This document shows positions 30,978 through 39,809 of a stretch of DNA of 39,809 bases, one piece after another; the first letter of the stretch is position 1; every line of letters starts with the position of its first letter. The position numbers and the translations under genes were made by a program. Where the stretch lies: assembly GCA_025455945.1 (NCBI GenBank), contig JALOLN010000001.1, forward strand, positions 1 through 39,809. Direction: 5' to 3'. The notes under the pieces were generated by a model, which was not told the origin of the DNA, did not search any database, and was given only the letters and a program-made list of their open reading frames with translations. This DNA is from Actinomycetes bacterium (GTDB lineage: Bacteria; Actinomycetota; Actinomycetes; Prado026).

Positions 30978-31149
30978 CCTCGACCTGACCTCGCTGGTCG
31001 CTGGGCTGGTGTTCGTCGCCATCGCCGTCGCCTACCTGGTCGGCGCGCTCACCGACGTCCGGGTCGACGGCGCCTGGGTGCTGCCGCTCGGCCTCATCGG
31101 GCTCGGCGTGGCCGGGCTGGCCGGGTCGGTGGCCCGCGCCCGTCGCTGA
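30964..31149 (+). CDS. small two-helix membrane protein
   Basis: This 61-residue protein has two hydrophobic segments, SLVAGLVFVAIAVAYLVGAL and WVLPLGLIGLGVAGLAGSV, and an Arg-rich end (ARARR). The GTG start at 30964 lies inside the PspC gene end and has a strong GGAGGT site 5 nt upstream, so it is read as a coupled partner of that protein. Function is unknown; the position suggests a helper of the PspC protein, which is inference. Confidence 0.8.
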   Translation: MQRHDLDLTSLVAGLVFVAIAVAYLVGALTDVRVDGAWVLPLGLIGLGVAGLAGSVARARR

Positions 31150-31165
31150 CCCCTGGCCCCGACGT

Positions 31166-31205
31166 GTCAGGGCGTGGACGGTCCCCGGACCGGCCGCGCC
31201 CTGAC
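31166..31205. terminator. bidirectional hairpin terminator candidate
   Basis: A perfect 9-bp stem, GTCAGGGCG (31166-31174) and CGCCCTGAC (31197-31205), encloses a second 5-bp stem GGTCC/GGACC (31180-31191). It lies between the convergent ends of the small membrane protein gene and the SdrD_B-like gene. Confidence 0.6.
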
Positions 31206-31222
31206 CGGTGCGAGGGGTGCTG

Positions 31223-32413
31223 TCAGGCGACGCCGGGGCCGAAGGTGGAGTCCACCTTCCAGGCCCCCCCGTCGTTGGAGTCACCGCCGAGGACCTTGTT
31301 GTGCACGCCCAGCACCGGGCACGACGCGGGGATCGACGGGCAGAAGGCCGCATCGGTGTCGCTGCCCTGGGCCAGCGCGGTGACCGAGCCGTAGGCGATG
31401 TACGACCCGGGCGCGTAGTCGGTGGCGCGGGCGCACACCTGTCCGCCGTTCGGCCCGCCCGTCGCCGCGCTGCAGTCCGGGACGCCGTCCTGGTTGCCGT
31501 CGGAGAAGCGTGCGGTCGGGTCCATCGTGAACGCCACGGCGGAGAAGTAGGCCGTGGCCGGCCCGAGGGTGCCGACGAGGCGCACCTTGGCCCGGCCGAG
31601 CGGCCGGGCCAGGACGCCGTCCGTGCCCACGGCCACCGCCTTGCCGGTGGTGGGGTCGATGACCTTGTACCGGGTGATGCCGTGCCCACTGCCCGCACCG
31701 TGCCCGGTGTAGGGGCGCACCCGGGTGATCCGGGACCCGGAGGGGGCCACGATCACACCCTTGATGCCGGACAGTGCCCCGGTGCCCTGGTTCATCCACT
31801 GGGTGAGGACCCACTGGGTCTCGCCCGGTCGGCACACGTACGACCGGCACAACGTCCCCGCCCCGCTCATGGCGAACCCGGGGCTCAGCCGCAGGGCCGG
31901 GTCGACCACCGTGGCCGGCGCCGTCGCCGGCTGGTATCCCGTCCCCACCCGGTCGGGCACCAGCCCGAGCCAGGCCCGACCCCCGGCGGGGACGGTCGCG
32001 GTGAGGAACTGGTTGTTGACGACGAACTGCTGGTCCGGGCCGGCCCCCCACCCGGGGTCCGGGCAGGCCGCTGTCGCCCAGGCGCCGCCGGACGGACCGG
32101 AGTAGCCGGCCAGGCACTGGCTGCGCAGCCAGCCCGTGTCGACCCGCACGGTCACCGTCGAGCCCACGCCCGAGAAGGCGTACCGGCCGGCGGCGTCGGT
32201 GATCGTCGCGGCCGTGGCGGTCCGGACGACGATCCCGGGCAGCCCGGCCTCCCCAGCGTCACGGACTCCGTCGTCGTCGACGTCCCAGTAGACGGTGCCG
32301 CTCACGCTGCCGGTGGCGGCCGACCAGGCCGGGCCGGCACCGGGGCCGCCGAGGGCGCCCAGCACGGCCAGTGCCAGCGTCACCGTCGCGGCCGTCCGTC
32401 CGCGTCGCGTCAT
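31223..32413 (-). CDS. secreted protein with SdrD B-like domain
   Basis: This 396-residue exported protein has a signal peptide at about 1-32 (basic MTRRGR, hydrophobic core, AWSA cleavage region). An SdrD_B-like/carboxypeptidase-regulatory-like domain follows at about 33-95 (SVSGTVYWDVDDDGVRDAGE, then LPGIVVRT and DAAGRYAFSGV). Its DVDDDGVRDAGE loop is a typical calcium-binding site. The remaining 300 residues are beta-rich with paired cysteines and a second Asp/Asn-rich loop (SDGNQDGVPDCS). No sortase motif or membrane anchor is seen, so it is probably released. A TAGGGT hexamer (32450-32455) may be its -10. Role is unknown, perhaps surface or matrix. Confidence 0.82.
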   Translation of the reverse strand: MTRRGRTAATVTLALAVLGALGGPGAGPAWSAATGSVSGTVYWDVDDDGVRDAGEAGLPGIVVRTATAATITDAAGRYAFSGVGSTVTVRVDTGWLRSQCLAGYSGPSGGAWATAACPDPGWGAGPDQQFVVNNQFLTATVPAGGRAWLGLVPDRVGTGYQPATAPATVVDPALRLSPGFAMSGAGTLCRSYVCRPGETQWVLTQWMNQGTGALSGIKGVIVAPSGSRITRVRPYTGHGAGSGHGITRYKVIDPTTGKAVAVGTDGVLARPLGRAKVRLVGTLGPATAYFSAVAFTMDPTARFSDGNQDGVPDCSAATGGPNGGQVCARATDYAPGSYIAYGSVTALAQGSDTDAAFCPSIPASCPVLGVHNKVLGGDSNDGGAWKVDSTFGPGVA

Positions 32414-32497
32414 GTCGCCCCCCGACGTCGCTCGCCCGATCTCGCCGCGACCCTACGCCGGGCAGACCGTGGGCAACAGCCGCCACCGCAGCGGACT

Positions 32498-32552
32498 GCC
32501 GTCGTGAAGGGCGCCTGACGGCGATCTATGCGCCACAAGGGACCCATGATGC
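32498..32552 (-). repeat. dispersed two-hairpin intergenic repeat, copy 2
   Basis: This is the second copy of the element at 25252-25303, inverted in the window but again just 3' of a gene (29 bp after the guaA stop). Hairpin II is GCCGTC (32498-32503) and GACGGC (32517-32522) around 13 nt. Hairpin I (32530-32552) is degenerate, with about 7 of 10 pairs kept. 44 of 49 bases match copy 1. Confidence 0.8.
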
Positions 32553-32581
32553 AGAAGCGGTGATGCGCAAGGGGGTGGGGG

Positions 32582-34150
<1,569 letters not shown>

Positions 34151-34156
34151 CCGGGC

Positions 34157-34162
34157 AGCCTA
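34157..34162 (-). promoter_or_regulatory. predicted leaderless -10 element of guaA
   Basis: Minus-strand TAGGCT is 6 nt before the GTG start, the same arrangement as at the CorC-like gene. No Shine-Dalgarno is present. Confidence 0.6.
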
Positions 34163-34206
34163 CCGAGCGGCCGGAAACCCGTTGGCCCGCCTCACCTGCG
34201 TCGGCA

Positions 34207-34212
34207 TAGATT
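34207..34212 (+). promoter_or_regulatory. predicted -10 element of the ABC exporter operon
   Basis: TAGATT lies 11 nt before the ATG at 34224. A possible TTGGCC -35 sits at 34182-34187, with a long 19-nt spacer. The assignment rests on motif only. Confidence 0.4.
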
Positions 34213-34223
34213 GGGCCACCGCC

Positions 34224-35930
34224 ATGATCTCCCTGCGTACCCTGCCGACCCCGGCACCGGGCTCCCCCGACCTGCGCACCGCCGGCCGCCTGCTGTGGTG
34301 GCTGGCCCGCCAGCAGGCCGGGATCCTGACCCTGGGCGTGCTCTGGGGCATCGTCTGGATGGGAGCGCAGGCAGCCGTCCCGTACGCCCTCGGTGCTGGT
34401 ATCGACGCCGTGACCGCCGAGCAGCCCCGCGCCGCTGCGGGCTGGGCGCTGGCCGTCCTCGCCCTCGGGGTCGGGCAGGCGGTCGCCGGGATCCTTCGGC
34501 ACCGGATGGCCGTCACCAACTGGATCGCGGCGGCGTCCCGGGTGCAGCAGCTCGTGGCCCGGCACGCGGTCGCGCTCGGTGCGGACCTGACGGCCCAGGT
34601 CGCCACCGGCGAGGTCGTCGCGGTGTCGTCCAACGACGTCGAACGCATCGGCGGGGCCTTCGACGTCAGCGCCCGGTTCGCCGGTGCCGTCGTCTCCTTC
34701 CTCGCCGTGACCGCGGTGCTGCTGAACGCCTCACCCGAGCTGGGCCTGGTCGTCGTGGTCGGGATCCCGGTGACCGCGCTCGCCGTCGGCCCCCTGGTCC
34801 GCCCGCTGGAGCGCCGCGAGAGCGACCAGCGGGCGCGCTTCGGGGAGGCCACCGAGCTCGCCGCGGACACCGTCGCGGGACTGCGGGTGCTGCGCGGCAT
34901 CGGCGGGGAGGAGCTGTTCCTCGACCGCTTCCGGGCCGTGTCCGACGAGGTCCGGCGCGCCTCGGTGCGGACCGCCCGGGTGCGCTCCCTGCTCGACGCG
35001 CTGCAGGTCGCCCTCCCCGGGGCGTTCGTCGTGACCGTCACCTGGCTCGGGGCCCGGCTGGCCCTCGCCGGGGAGATCACCCCGGGCGAGCTGGTCGCCT
35101 TCTATGGCTACACCGCCTTCCTCGTGCTGCCGCTGCGCACGATCACCGAGGCCGCGCACAAGTGGACCCGCGCCCGGGTGGCCGCCCGGCACGTCCTCGA
35201 CCTCCTCACCGTGCAGCGCACGCTCGACGACCGCACCACCGGGGCGGACGAACTGCCGGACGGCGACCTCGCCGACGCGGCCACCGGCTTCGTCGCGCCG
35301 GCCGGCCGCCTCACCGCCCTCGTCTGCGCCGACACCGACGAGGCGTCCCGGCTGGTGGCCCGGCTGGGCCGGTACGTCCCCGGCGCGGTCACCCTCGGTG
35401 GGGTCCCGCTCGACGCGGTCACGACGGCGGCGGTGCGCCGCACGGTCGTCGTCCAGGACAAGGACCCGGTGCTGTTCGCCGGGACGGTCGCCGACAGCCT
35501 GGCCGTGCCCGGGTCGGGCCGGGTCCCGGCGTCGGCGGCGCTGACCGCGGCGGATGCCGACGAGATCGTCGAGGGCCTGGCCGACGGGCTGGCGACCGAG
35601 CTGCCGGAGCGGGCCCGCTCGCTGTCCGGGGGGCAGCGGCAGCGGCTGGCCCTGGCCCGCTCCCTCGTCGTCGATCCCCCCGTGCTCGTCCTCGACGAGC
35701 CGACCTCGGCGGTCGACGCGCACACCGAGGCCCGGATCGGGGAGCGGCTGGCGCAGCTGCGCGCCGGCCGGACCACGGTGCTCGTCACGACCAGCCCGCT
35801 GCTCCTCGAGCGGGCCGACGTGGTCGCGCTGCTCGACGACGGCCGGGTCGTCGCGTCCGGCACCCACCGTGGCCTGCTGCGCTCCCAGCCGCGGTACCGG
35901 GCCACCGTGGTCCGCGAGGAGGACTCGTGA
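34224..35930 (+). CDS. ABC exporter half-transporter, subunit 1 (degenerate Walker A)
   Basis: This 568-residue type I ABC exporter half has a transmembrane domain (about 20-320, six helices) fused to an ATP-binding domain. The expected P-loop is absent: where GxxGxGKS/T should be, the sequence reads LTALVCADTDEASR (about 363-375), with no Lys. The Q-loop (VVVQDKDPVLF), the signature LSGGQ (467-471) and Walker B with Glu492 (VLVLDEPTS) are intact. The H-loop His is replaced by Thr523 (VLVTTSPL). It can therefore supply a good signature to a partner but not a normal ATP-binding site. Its stop overlaps the GTG of subunit 2, so the pair is co-translated. Substrate is unknown. Confidence 0.88.
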   Translation: MISLRTLPTPAPGSPDLRTAGRLLWWLARQQAGILTLGVLWGIVWMGAQAAVPYALGAGIDAVTAEQPRAAAGWALAVLALGVGQAVAGILRHRMAVTNWIAAASRVQQLVARHAVALGADLTAQVATGEVVAVSSNDVERIGGAFDVSARFAGAVVSFLAVTAVLLNASPELGLVVVVGIPVTALAVGPLVRPLERRESDQRARFGEATELAADTVAGLRVLRGIGGEELFLDRFRAVSDEVRRASVRTARVRSLLDALQVALPGAFVVTVTWLGARLALAGEITPGELVAFYGYTAFLVLPLRTITEAAHKWTRARVAARHVLDLLTVQRTLDDRTTGADELPDGDLADAATGFVAPAGRLTALVCADTDEASRLVARLGRYVPGAVTLGGVPLDAVTTAAVRRTVVVQDKDPVLFAGTVADSLAVPGSGRVPASAALTAADADEIVEGLADGLATELPERARSLSGGQRQRLALARSLVVDPPVLVLDEPTSAVDAHTEARIGERLAQLRAGRTTVLVTTSPLLLERADVVALLDDGRVVASGTHRGLLRSQPRYRATVVREEDS

Positions 35931-37780
35931 GACCCCCCGAGCCCCCGGAGGCCCTCGTCGGCGGCCCGACCCAGCTGCCGGTCGCCGCGCCGGCCACCGT
36001 GCGTCGCCAGGTCAGGGCGCTGCTGGCGCGGCACCGGCGTCCGTTCGCCGCCCTCGTGGCCTTCAACTCGGTGGCGGCCGTTGCCGCGCTGGTCGGCCCG
36101 CAGGTCCTCGGCCGGGTGGTGCAGCAGGTCAGCGACGGCACCGCCACCGTGGCCGGGGTGGACCGGCTCGCGCTGTGGTTCGCGGTCGCCCTGGTCGTCC
36201 AGACCGTCTTCACCCGCTCCGCCCGGATGCGCGCCGCCGTCCTGGGCGAGTGGATCCTGGCGGACCTGCGCGAGGACTTCGTCACCCGGTCGGTGTCGCT
36301 GCCCCTCGGCGTCGTGGAGCGGGCCGGGACCGGTGACCTGGTCACCCGCGCCACCACCGACGTGGACCGGCTGGCCTGGGCGGTGCGGCAGGCGGTGCCG
36401 GAGATGGCCGTGGCCGCGGTGACCGCGGTCTTCGTCGGTGGTGCGCTGGTGCTCACCTCCCCGGTGCTCGCCCTGGCCTGGCTGGTCGCCGTCCCGCCGA
36501 TCCTGCTGTCCAGCCGCTGGTACTTCCGCCGGGCGCCCCAGGCGTACGCGGCCGAGCTGACCGCCTACTCCCAGGTCAACTCGGCGCTGGCGGAGACCGT
36601 CGACGGCGGCCGCACCGTCGAGGCCTACCGCCTGGGCGAGCAGCGCATCCCGCTCACCGACCGGCGGATCCGGCGTTGGATCTCCTGGGAGCGCTACACG
36701 ATGTCGCTGCGCACCGTGTGGTTCCCCAGCGTGGAGGCGGCGTACGTGCTGCCGATCGCGACCGTGCTCGCCCTCGGCGGCGCGCTGTACGCGCGAGGGA
36801 CGGTCACCCTCACCGAGGTGACGGCTGCGGTGCTCTACACCCAGATGCTCGTCGAGCCGGTCGACCTGCTGCTCATGTGGTTCGACGAGCTGCAGACCGG
36901 GCAGGCGGCCCTGGCCCGGCTGCTCGGCGTCCACGAGGTGCCCGCGCCGGAGGTGGACGAGGGCGCCGAGCCGACGAGCCGGGCCATCCGCGCGCGGGAC
37001 GTGCGGTTCGCCTACCGCGAGGGCCGCGACGTCCTGCACGGCGTGGACCTCGACGTCGAGCCCGGCTCCCGGGTCGCGGTCGTGGGGCCGTCCGGGGCCG
37101 GCAAGTCGACCCTGGGGCGGCTGCTCGCCGGGATCCACGGCCCGCGTACCGGCTCGGTGTCGATGGGTGACGTCGCGCTGTCGACGCTGCCCGCCGAGAC
37201 CGTGCGCCGGCACGTCGCCCTGGTCACCCAGGAGCACCACGTCTTCGTCGGCACGCTGCGCGACAACCTGCTGCTGGCCCGGCCCGGTGCGGACGACGTC
37301 GAGCTGGCCACGGCGCTCCAGGCGGTCGACGCCGACGGGTGGGTGGCGGCGCTCGAGCACGGGCTGGACACGAGGGTGGGCGCCGGCGCGCTGCGGCTCA
37401 CCCCCGGCCAGGCGCAGCAGGTCGCCCTGGCCCGGCTCGTGCTGGCCGACCCCCACACGCTCGTCCTCGACGAGGCGACGTCGCTGCTCGACCCGCGCGC
37501 CGCCCGGCACCTGGAGCGGTCGCTGGCGGCGGTCCTGGCCGGTCGCACCGTGGTCGCGGTCGCGCACCGCCTGCACACCGCGCACGACGCCGACGTCGTC
37601 GCCGTCGTCGAGGGCGGCCGGGTGACCGAGTACGGCAGCCACGACGAGCTGGTGTCGGCGGGTGGCGCCTACGCCGCGCTGTGGCGGTCCTGGCGGGACG
37701 ACGGCGACAACGGCCAGGACGGCGACGACCGCGCGGTGAACGACGGGGGAACGGCAGATGTCGAACCGGAGACGCAATGA
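35927..37780 (+). CDS. ABC exporter half-transporter, subunit 2 (degenerate signature)
   Basis: This 617-residue half-transporter has six membrane helices (about 35-310) and a nucleotide-binding domain. It keeps a perfect Walker A (GPSGAGKST, Lys393), Q-loop (LVTQEHHVF), Walker B with Glu516 (LVLDEATS) and H-loop His547 (VAVAHRL). Its signature is LTPGQ (491-495) instead of LSGGQ. Combined with subunit 1, this gives one canonical site (its own Walker A plus the partner's LSGGQ) and one dead-looking site. An acidic, Asp/Gly/Asn-rich C-terminal tail (about 585-617) is unusual. The GTG start overlaps the stop of subunit 1 (GTGA). Confidence 0.9.
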   Translation: MRPPEPPEALVGGPTQLPVAAPATVRRQVRALLARHRRPFAALVAFNSVAAVAALVGPQVLGRVVQQVSDGTATVAGVDRLALWFAVALVVQTVFTRSARMRAAVLGEWILADLREDFVTRSVSLPLGVVERAGTGDLVTRATTDVDRLAWAVRQAVPEMAVAAVTAVFVGGALVLTSPVLALAWLVAVPPILLSSRWYFRRAPQAYAAELTAYSQVNSALAETVDGGRTVEAYRLGEQRIPLTDRRIRRWISWERYTMSLRTVWFPSVEAAYVLPIATVLALGGALYARGTVTLTEVTAAVLYTQMLVEPVDLLLMWFDELQTGQAALARLLGVHEVPAPEVDEGAEPTSRAIRARDVRFAYREGRDVLHGVDLDVEPGSRVAVVGPSGAGKSTLGRLLAGIHGPRTGSVSMGDVALSTLPAETVRRHVALVTQEHHVFVGTLRDNLLLARPGADDVELATALQAVDADGWVAALEHGLDTRVGAGALRLTPGQAQQVALARLVLADPHTLVLDEATSLLDPRAARHLERSLAAVLAGRTVVAVAHRLHTAHDADVVAVVEGGRVTEYGSHDELVSAGGAYAALWRSWRDDGDNGQDGDDRAVNDGGTADVEPETQ

Positions 37781-37805
37781 GGACCCGTAGCCGACCGTGA
37801 CGGCC

Positions 37806-37819
37806 TAGCCTGTCCGTCC
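37806..37819 (+). promoter_or_regulatory. predicted leaderless -10 element of the SulP gene
   Basis: TAGCCT (37806-37811) is followed by 8 nt and the ATG. No Shine-Dalgarno is visible. It lies 25 bp after the ABC exporter stop, so the transporter may be transcribed on its own. Confidence 0.45.
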
Positions 37820-39556
37820 ATGGCGGCTGCGACCCGCGACTCCACGGGGCCGAGCCGGCTGGCCCGGCTGGCCCCCGGCGTGGCCACGCTGCGCAGCTAC
37901 CAGCGGCCGATGCTGCGGGGGGACGTCGTCGGCGGCATCACCGTGGCGGCGTACCTCGTGCCCCAGGTCATGGCCTACGCCGGCGTCGCCGGGCTGCCCG
38001 CCGTCGCCGGGCTCTGGGCGATCATGGCGCCGCTGGCGATCTACGCCCTGCTCGGGTCGTCCCGGCAGCTGTCGGTCGGCCCGGAGTCGACCACCGCCCT
38101 CATGACGGCGGCCGCGGTCGGCCCGCTGGCGGTCGGGGACCCGGACCGGTACGCGGCCCTGGCCGCGGCGCTCGGCGTCATCGTGGGCGCCTACTGCCTC
38201 ATCGGCTGGGCGGCCAGGGTCGGCTTCGTCGCCGACCTGCTCTCGCGGCCGGTGCTCATCGGCTACATGGCGGGCGTCGCGATGCTGATGATCTCCGGCC
38301 AGCTCGGCACGCTCACCGGCGCGACCGTGGAGGGCAGTGGCTTCGTCGGCGAGGTGCGCTCGTTCCTCGAGAACCTCGACACCGTCGAGCCGGCGACGCT
38401 CGGCCTCGGGCTCTCGGTCCTGGTCTTCCTCTTCGTCGTCCAGCGCCGGTTCCCCCGCGCCCCGGGTCCGCTGCTCGCCGTCCTGCTGGCCACTGCGGTC
38501 ACCGTGCTGCTGGACCTGGAGGACAAGGGCGTCGCCGTCGTGGGCGAGATCCCGGCCGGCCTGCCCCGCCCGAGCCTGCCCGACGTCTCCGGCGGGGACC
38601 TGGCCAGCCTGTTGCTGCCCGCCGTGGGCGTGATGATCGTCGGGTACACGGACAACGTGCTGACCGCGCGGGCCTTCGCCTCCCGGCGCCACGAGACGAT
38701 CGACGCCAACCAGGAGCTGCTCGCCCTGGGCACCTCCAACCTCGGTGCCGGGCTCACCCAGGGCTTCCCGGTGAGCAGCAGCGGCAGCCGCACGGCCATC
38801 GGCGACTCCCTCGGCGCCCGCACCCAGCTGTACTCGCTGGTGGCGCTGGCCAGCGTGCTGGTGGTCATCTTCGTCTTCCGGCCGGTGCTGGCGAACTTCC
38901 CCAAGGCGGCGCTGGGCGCCATCGTCGTGTACGCCGCCACCCGGCTGATCGACCTCGTTGAGTTCCGGCGGCTGGCCCGGTTCAGGGTCAACGAGCTCGT
39001 GCTCGCCTTCGGGGCGACGTTCGGGGTGCTCGTGCTCGGCATCCTGCCGGGGGTCGGCCTGGCCATCGCCTTGTCGGTCGGCGAGCTGCTCTTCCGGGTC
39101 GCGCGGCCGCACGACGCGGTGCAGGGCCGGGTGCCGGGGCTGGCCGGCATGCACGACGTCGACGACTACCCGACCGCCCAGCAGGTCCCCGGCCTGGTCG
39201 TCTACCGGTACGACTCGCCGCTGTTCTTCGCGAACGCGGAGAACTTCCGCCGGCGCGCCCTGGAGGCCGTGGACGAGGCTGAGGAGGACGGGCCGCGGGT
39301 GCGGTGGTTCCTGCTCAACGTCGAGGCGAACGTGGAGGTCGACATCACCGGCCTGGACGCCGTGGAGGACCTGCGCCGCGAGCTGTCCGGCCGCGGGGTC
39401 GTGTTCGCGATGGCCCGGGTCAAGCAGGACCTGCTCGACGACCTCGAGGCCTTCGGCCTGGCCGACTCGATCGGCCGGGACCGGCTCTACCCGACACTGC
39501 CGACCGCCGTCGAGGCCTACCAGGTCTGGGCGGCGGCGAACCCGCCCCCGCCGTAG
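37820..39556 (+). CDS. SulP-family inorganic anion transporter with STAS domain
   Basis: This 578-residue membrane protein is of the SLC26/SulP family, which moves sulfate, bicarbonate or similar anions. The family N-terminus is clear (DVVGGITVAAYLVPQVMAYA, then GLPAVAGLWAIMAPLAIYAL and SVGPESTTALM). There are about 10-14 membrane segments to residue 430. A cytosolic STAS domain occupies about 440-560 (GLVVYRYDSPLFFANAENF, VDITGLDAVEDLRREL). The actual anion cannot be told from sequence, and no carbonic anhydrase or sulfur gene is adjacent. A large hairpin follows 5 bp after its stop. Confidence 0.93.
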   Translation: MAAATRDSTGPSRLARLAPGVATLRSYQRPMLRGDVVGGITVAAYLVPQVMAYAGVAGLPAVAGLWAIMAPLAIYALLGSSRQLSVGPESTTALMTAAAVGPLAVGDPDRYAALAAALGVIVGAYCLIGWAARVGFVADLLSRPVLIGYMAGVAMLMISGQLGTLTGATVEGSGFVGEVRSFLENLDTVEPATLGLGLSVLVFLFVVQRRFPRAPGPLLAVLLATAVTVLLDLEDKGVAVVGEIPAGLPRPSLPDVSGGDLASLLLPAVGVMIVGYTDNVLTARAFASRRHETIDANQELLALGTSNLGAGLTQGFPVSSSGSRTAIGDSLGARTQLYSLVALASVLVVIFVFRPVLANFPKAALGAIVVYAATRLIDLVEFRRLARFRVNELVLAFGATFGVLVLGILPGVGLAIALSVGELLFRVARPHDAVQGRVPGLAGMHDVDDYPTAQQVPGLVVYRYDSPLFFANAENFRRRALEAVDEAEEDGPRVRWFLLNVEANVEVDITGLDAVEDLRRELSGRGVVFAMARVKQDLLDDLEAFGLADSIGRDRLYPTLPTAVEAYQVWAAANPPPP

Positions 39557-39561
39557 CCCCG

Positions 39562-39614
39562 GTGATCCAGGGAACCCTCCTCGGGCCGGAGCCCGAGGAG
39601 GGTTCCTGGATCAC
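39562..39614. terminator. very strong bidirectional hairpin (24-bp stem) after the SulP gene
   Basis: The left arm (39562-39586) pairs along its whole length with the right arm (39591-39614). There is one bulged G and a CGGA loop, and the arms begin GTGATCCAGG and end CCTGGATCAC. It starts 5 bp after the SulP stop and its right arm includes the stop codon of the convergent GMC gene, so it could terminate both. Its length exceeds ordinary terminators and suggests a repeat-type element. Confidence 0.7.
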
Positions 39615-39809
39615 GTGCCCTGACGGACCTCCACGATCGGCAGCCGCAGCGCGGCCGGCGCGTGCGCCGGGACGACCGGGCGGCGCGGAGCCACCGCGTC
39701 GACCCGGAGATAGGGCTCGCCCAGGGCCGGTCGGGGGTCGGCGTCGCCGTGGTTGGGCCACAGCGCCATCGCCCGCTCGGCCTGGGCGGTGATCGTCAGC
39801 GACGGGTTC
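39611..39809 (-). CDS. GMC oxidoreductase, C-terminal fragment (cholesterol-oxidase-like)
   Basis: 65 residues of the C-terminus are read before the window ends (the 5' part lies beyond 39809). NPSLTITAQAERAMALWPNH followed by DADPRPALGEPYLRVDAVAP closely resembles the end of bacterial cholesterol oxidase/GMC flavoenzymes. The Asn-Pro-x-Leu-Thr-Ile segment there forms part of the active site and FAD contact. Substrate cannot be decided from this piece. The stop codon lies inside the large hairpin at 39562-39614. The rest of the tail (RRPVVPAHAPAALRLPIVEV) is Pro-rich. Confidence 0.75.
   Translation of the reverse strand, partial: NPSLTITAQAERAMALWPNHGDADPRPALGEPYLRVDAVAPRRPVVPAHAPAALRLPIVEVRQGT

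Overview
This 39.8 kb window is a very GC-rich (well above 70% by eye), densely packed chromosomal segment from an actinomycete. The evidence is GTG/ATG starts with 4-bp translational overlaps, the DUF3017 and DUF6350 families, DUF2510 and PspC domains, and a TCA/purine gene order typical of actinobacteria. A member of the Geodermatophilaceae/Frankiales-like group is my best guess, inferred from gene style and not proven. I see no rRNA, tRNA, CRISPR array, prophage or insertion sequence. No gene-free stretch exceeds 300 bp (the longest is 208 bp).

Layout. 1-3.9 kb: the 3' end of an unknown plus-strand anchored protein, then a minus-strand set of trpS, a 2H phosphoesterase and a YihY membrane protein, with a CNNM/CorC-type membrane protein upstream. 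3.9-7.8 kb: glpD (minus) diverges from a galT-galK operon (plus). 7.8-19.4 kb: a minus-strand core-metabolism block: icd, mdh, then a coupled purN-purH-DMT transporter-folD-DUF3017 operon, then DUF6350, sucD, sucC and a stand-alone B12-binding subunit. Two small plus-strand genes (a membrane protein and an SRPBCC protein) interrupt this block. 19.6-25.7 kb: a lipase-like hydrolase and an M23 peptidase (plus), a PcrA/UvrD helicase (minus), a DUF2510-AIM24 protein coupled to a PIG-L deacetylase (plus), and a small membrane protein (minus). 25.7-31.2 kb: an apparent envelope-stress cluster of membrane-anchored HtrA protease, acidic anchored protein, LuxR-type response regulator, PspC-domain histidine kinase, divergent PspC-domain protein and small membrane protein. 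31.2-39.8 kb: a secreted SdrD_B-like protein, guaA, a two-gene heterodimeric ABC exporter with strongly asymmetric ATP sites, a SulP anion transporter, and the C-terminus of a GMC/cholesterol-oxidase-like protein.

How the genes work together. purN, purH and folD combine late purine synthesis with the one-carbon folate supply it needs, and guaA finishes GMP synthesis elsewhere in the window. icd, mdh and sucCD supply four TCA-cycle steps. galT/galK form part of the Leloir pathway (no galE here), and glpD feeds glycerol-3-phosphate into respiration.

Most interesting signals. (1) A roughly 50-bp, two-hairpin intergenic repeat is present twice (25252-25303 and 32498-32552), each copy just 3' of a gene and in the same orientation to it. 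(2) The ABC exporter has one fully canonical and one comprehensively degenerate ATP site. (3) A nearly symmetric divergent regulatory region controls the PspC/two-component module. (4) -10-like hexamers (TAGGCT, TAGGAT, CACGAT) recur 6-8 nt before start codons, suggesting widespread leaderless transcription. (5) A 24-bp-stem hairpin closes the SulP gene. Everything here was read by eye; no database search or folding calculation was run.
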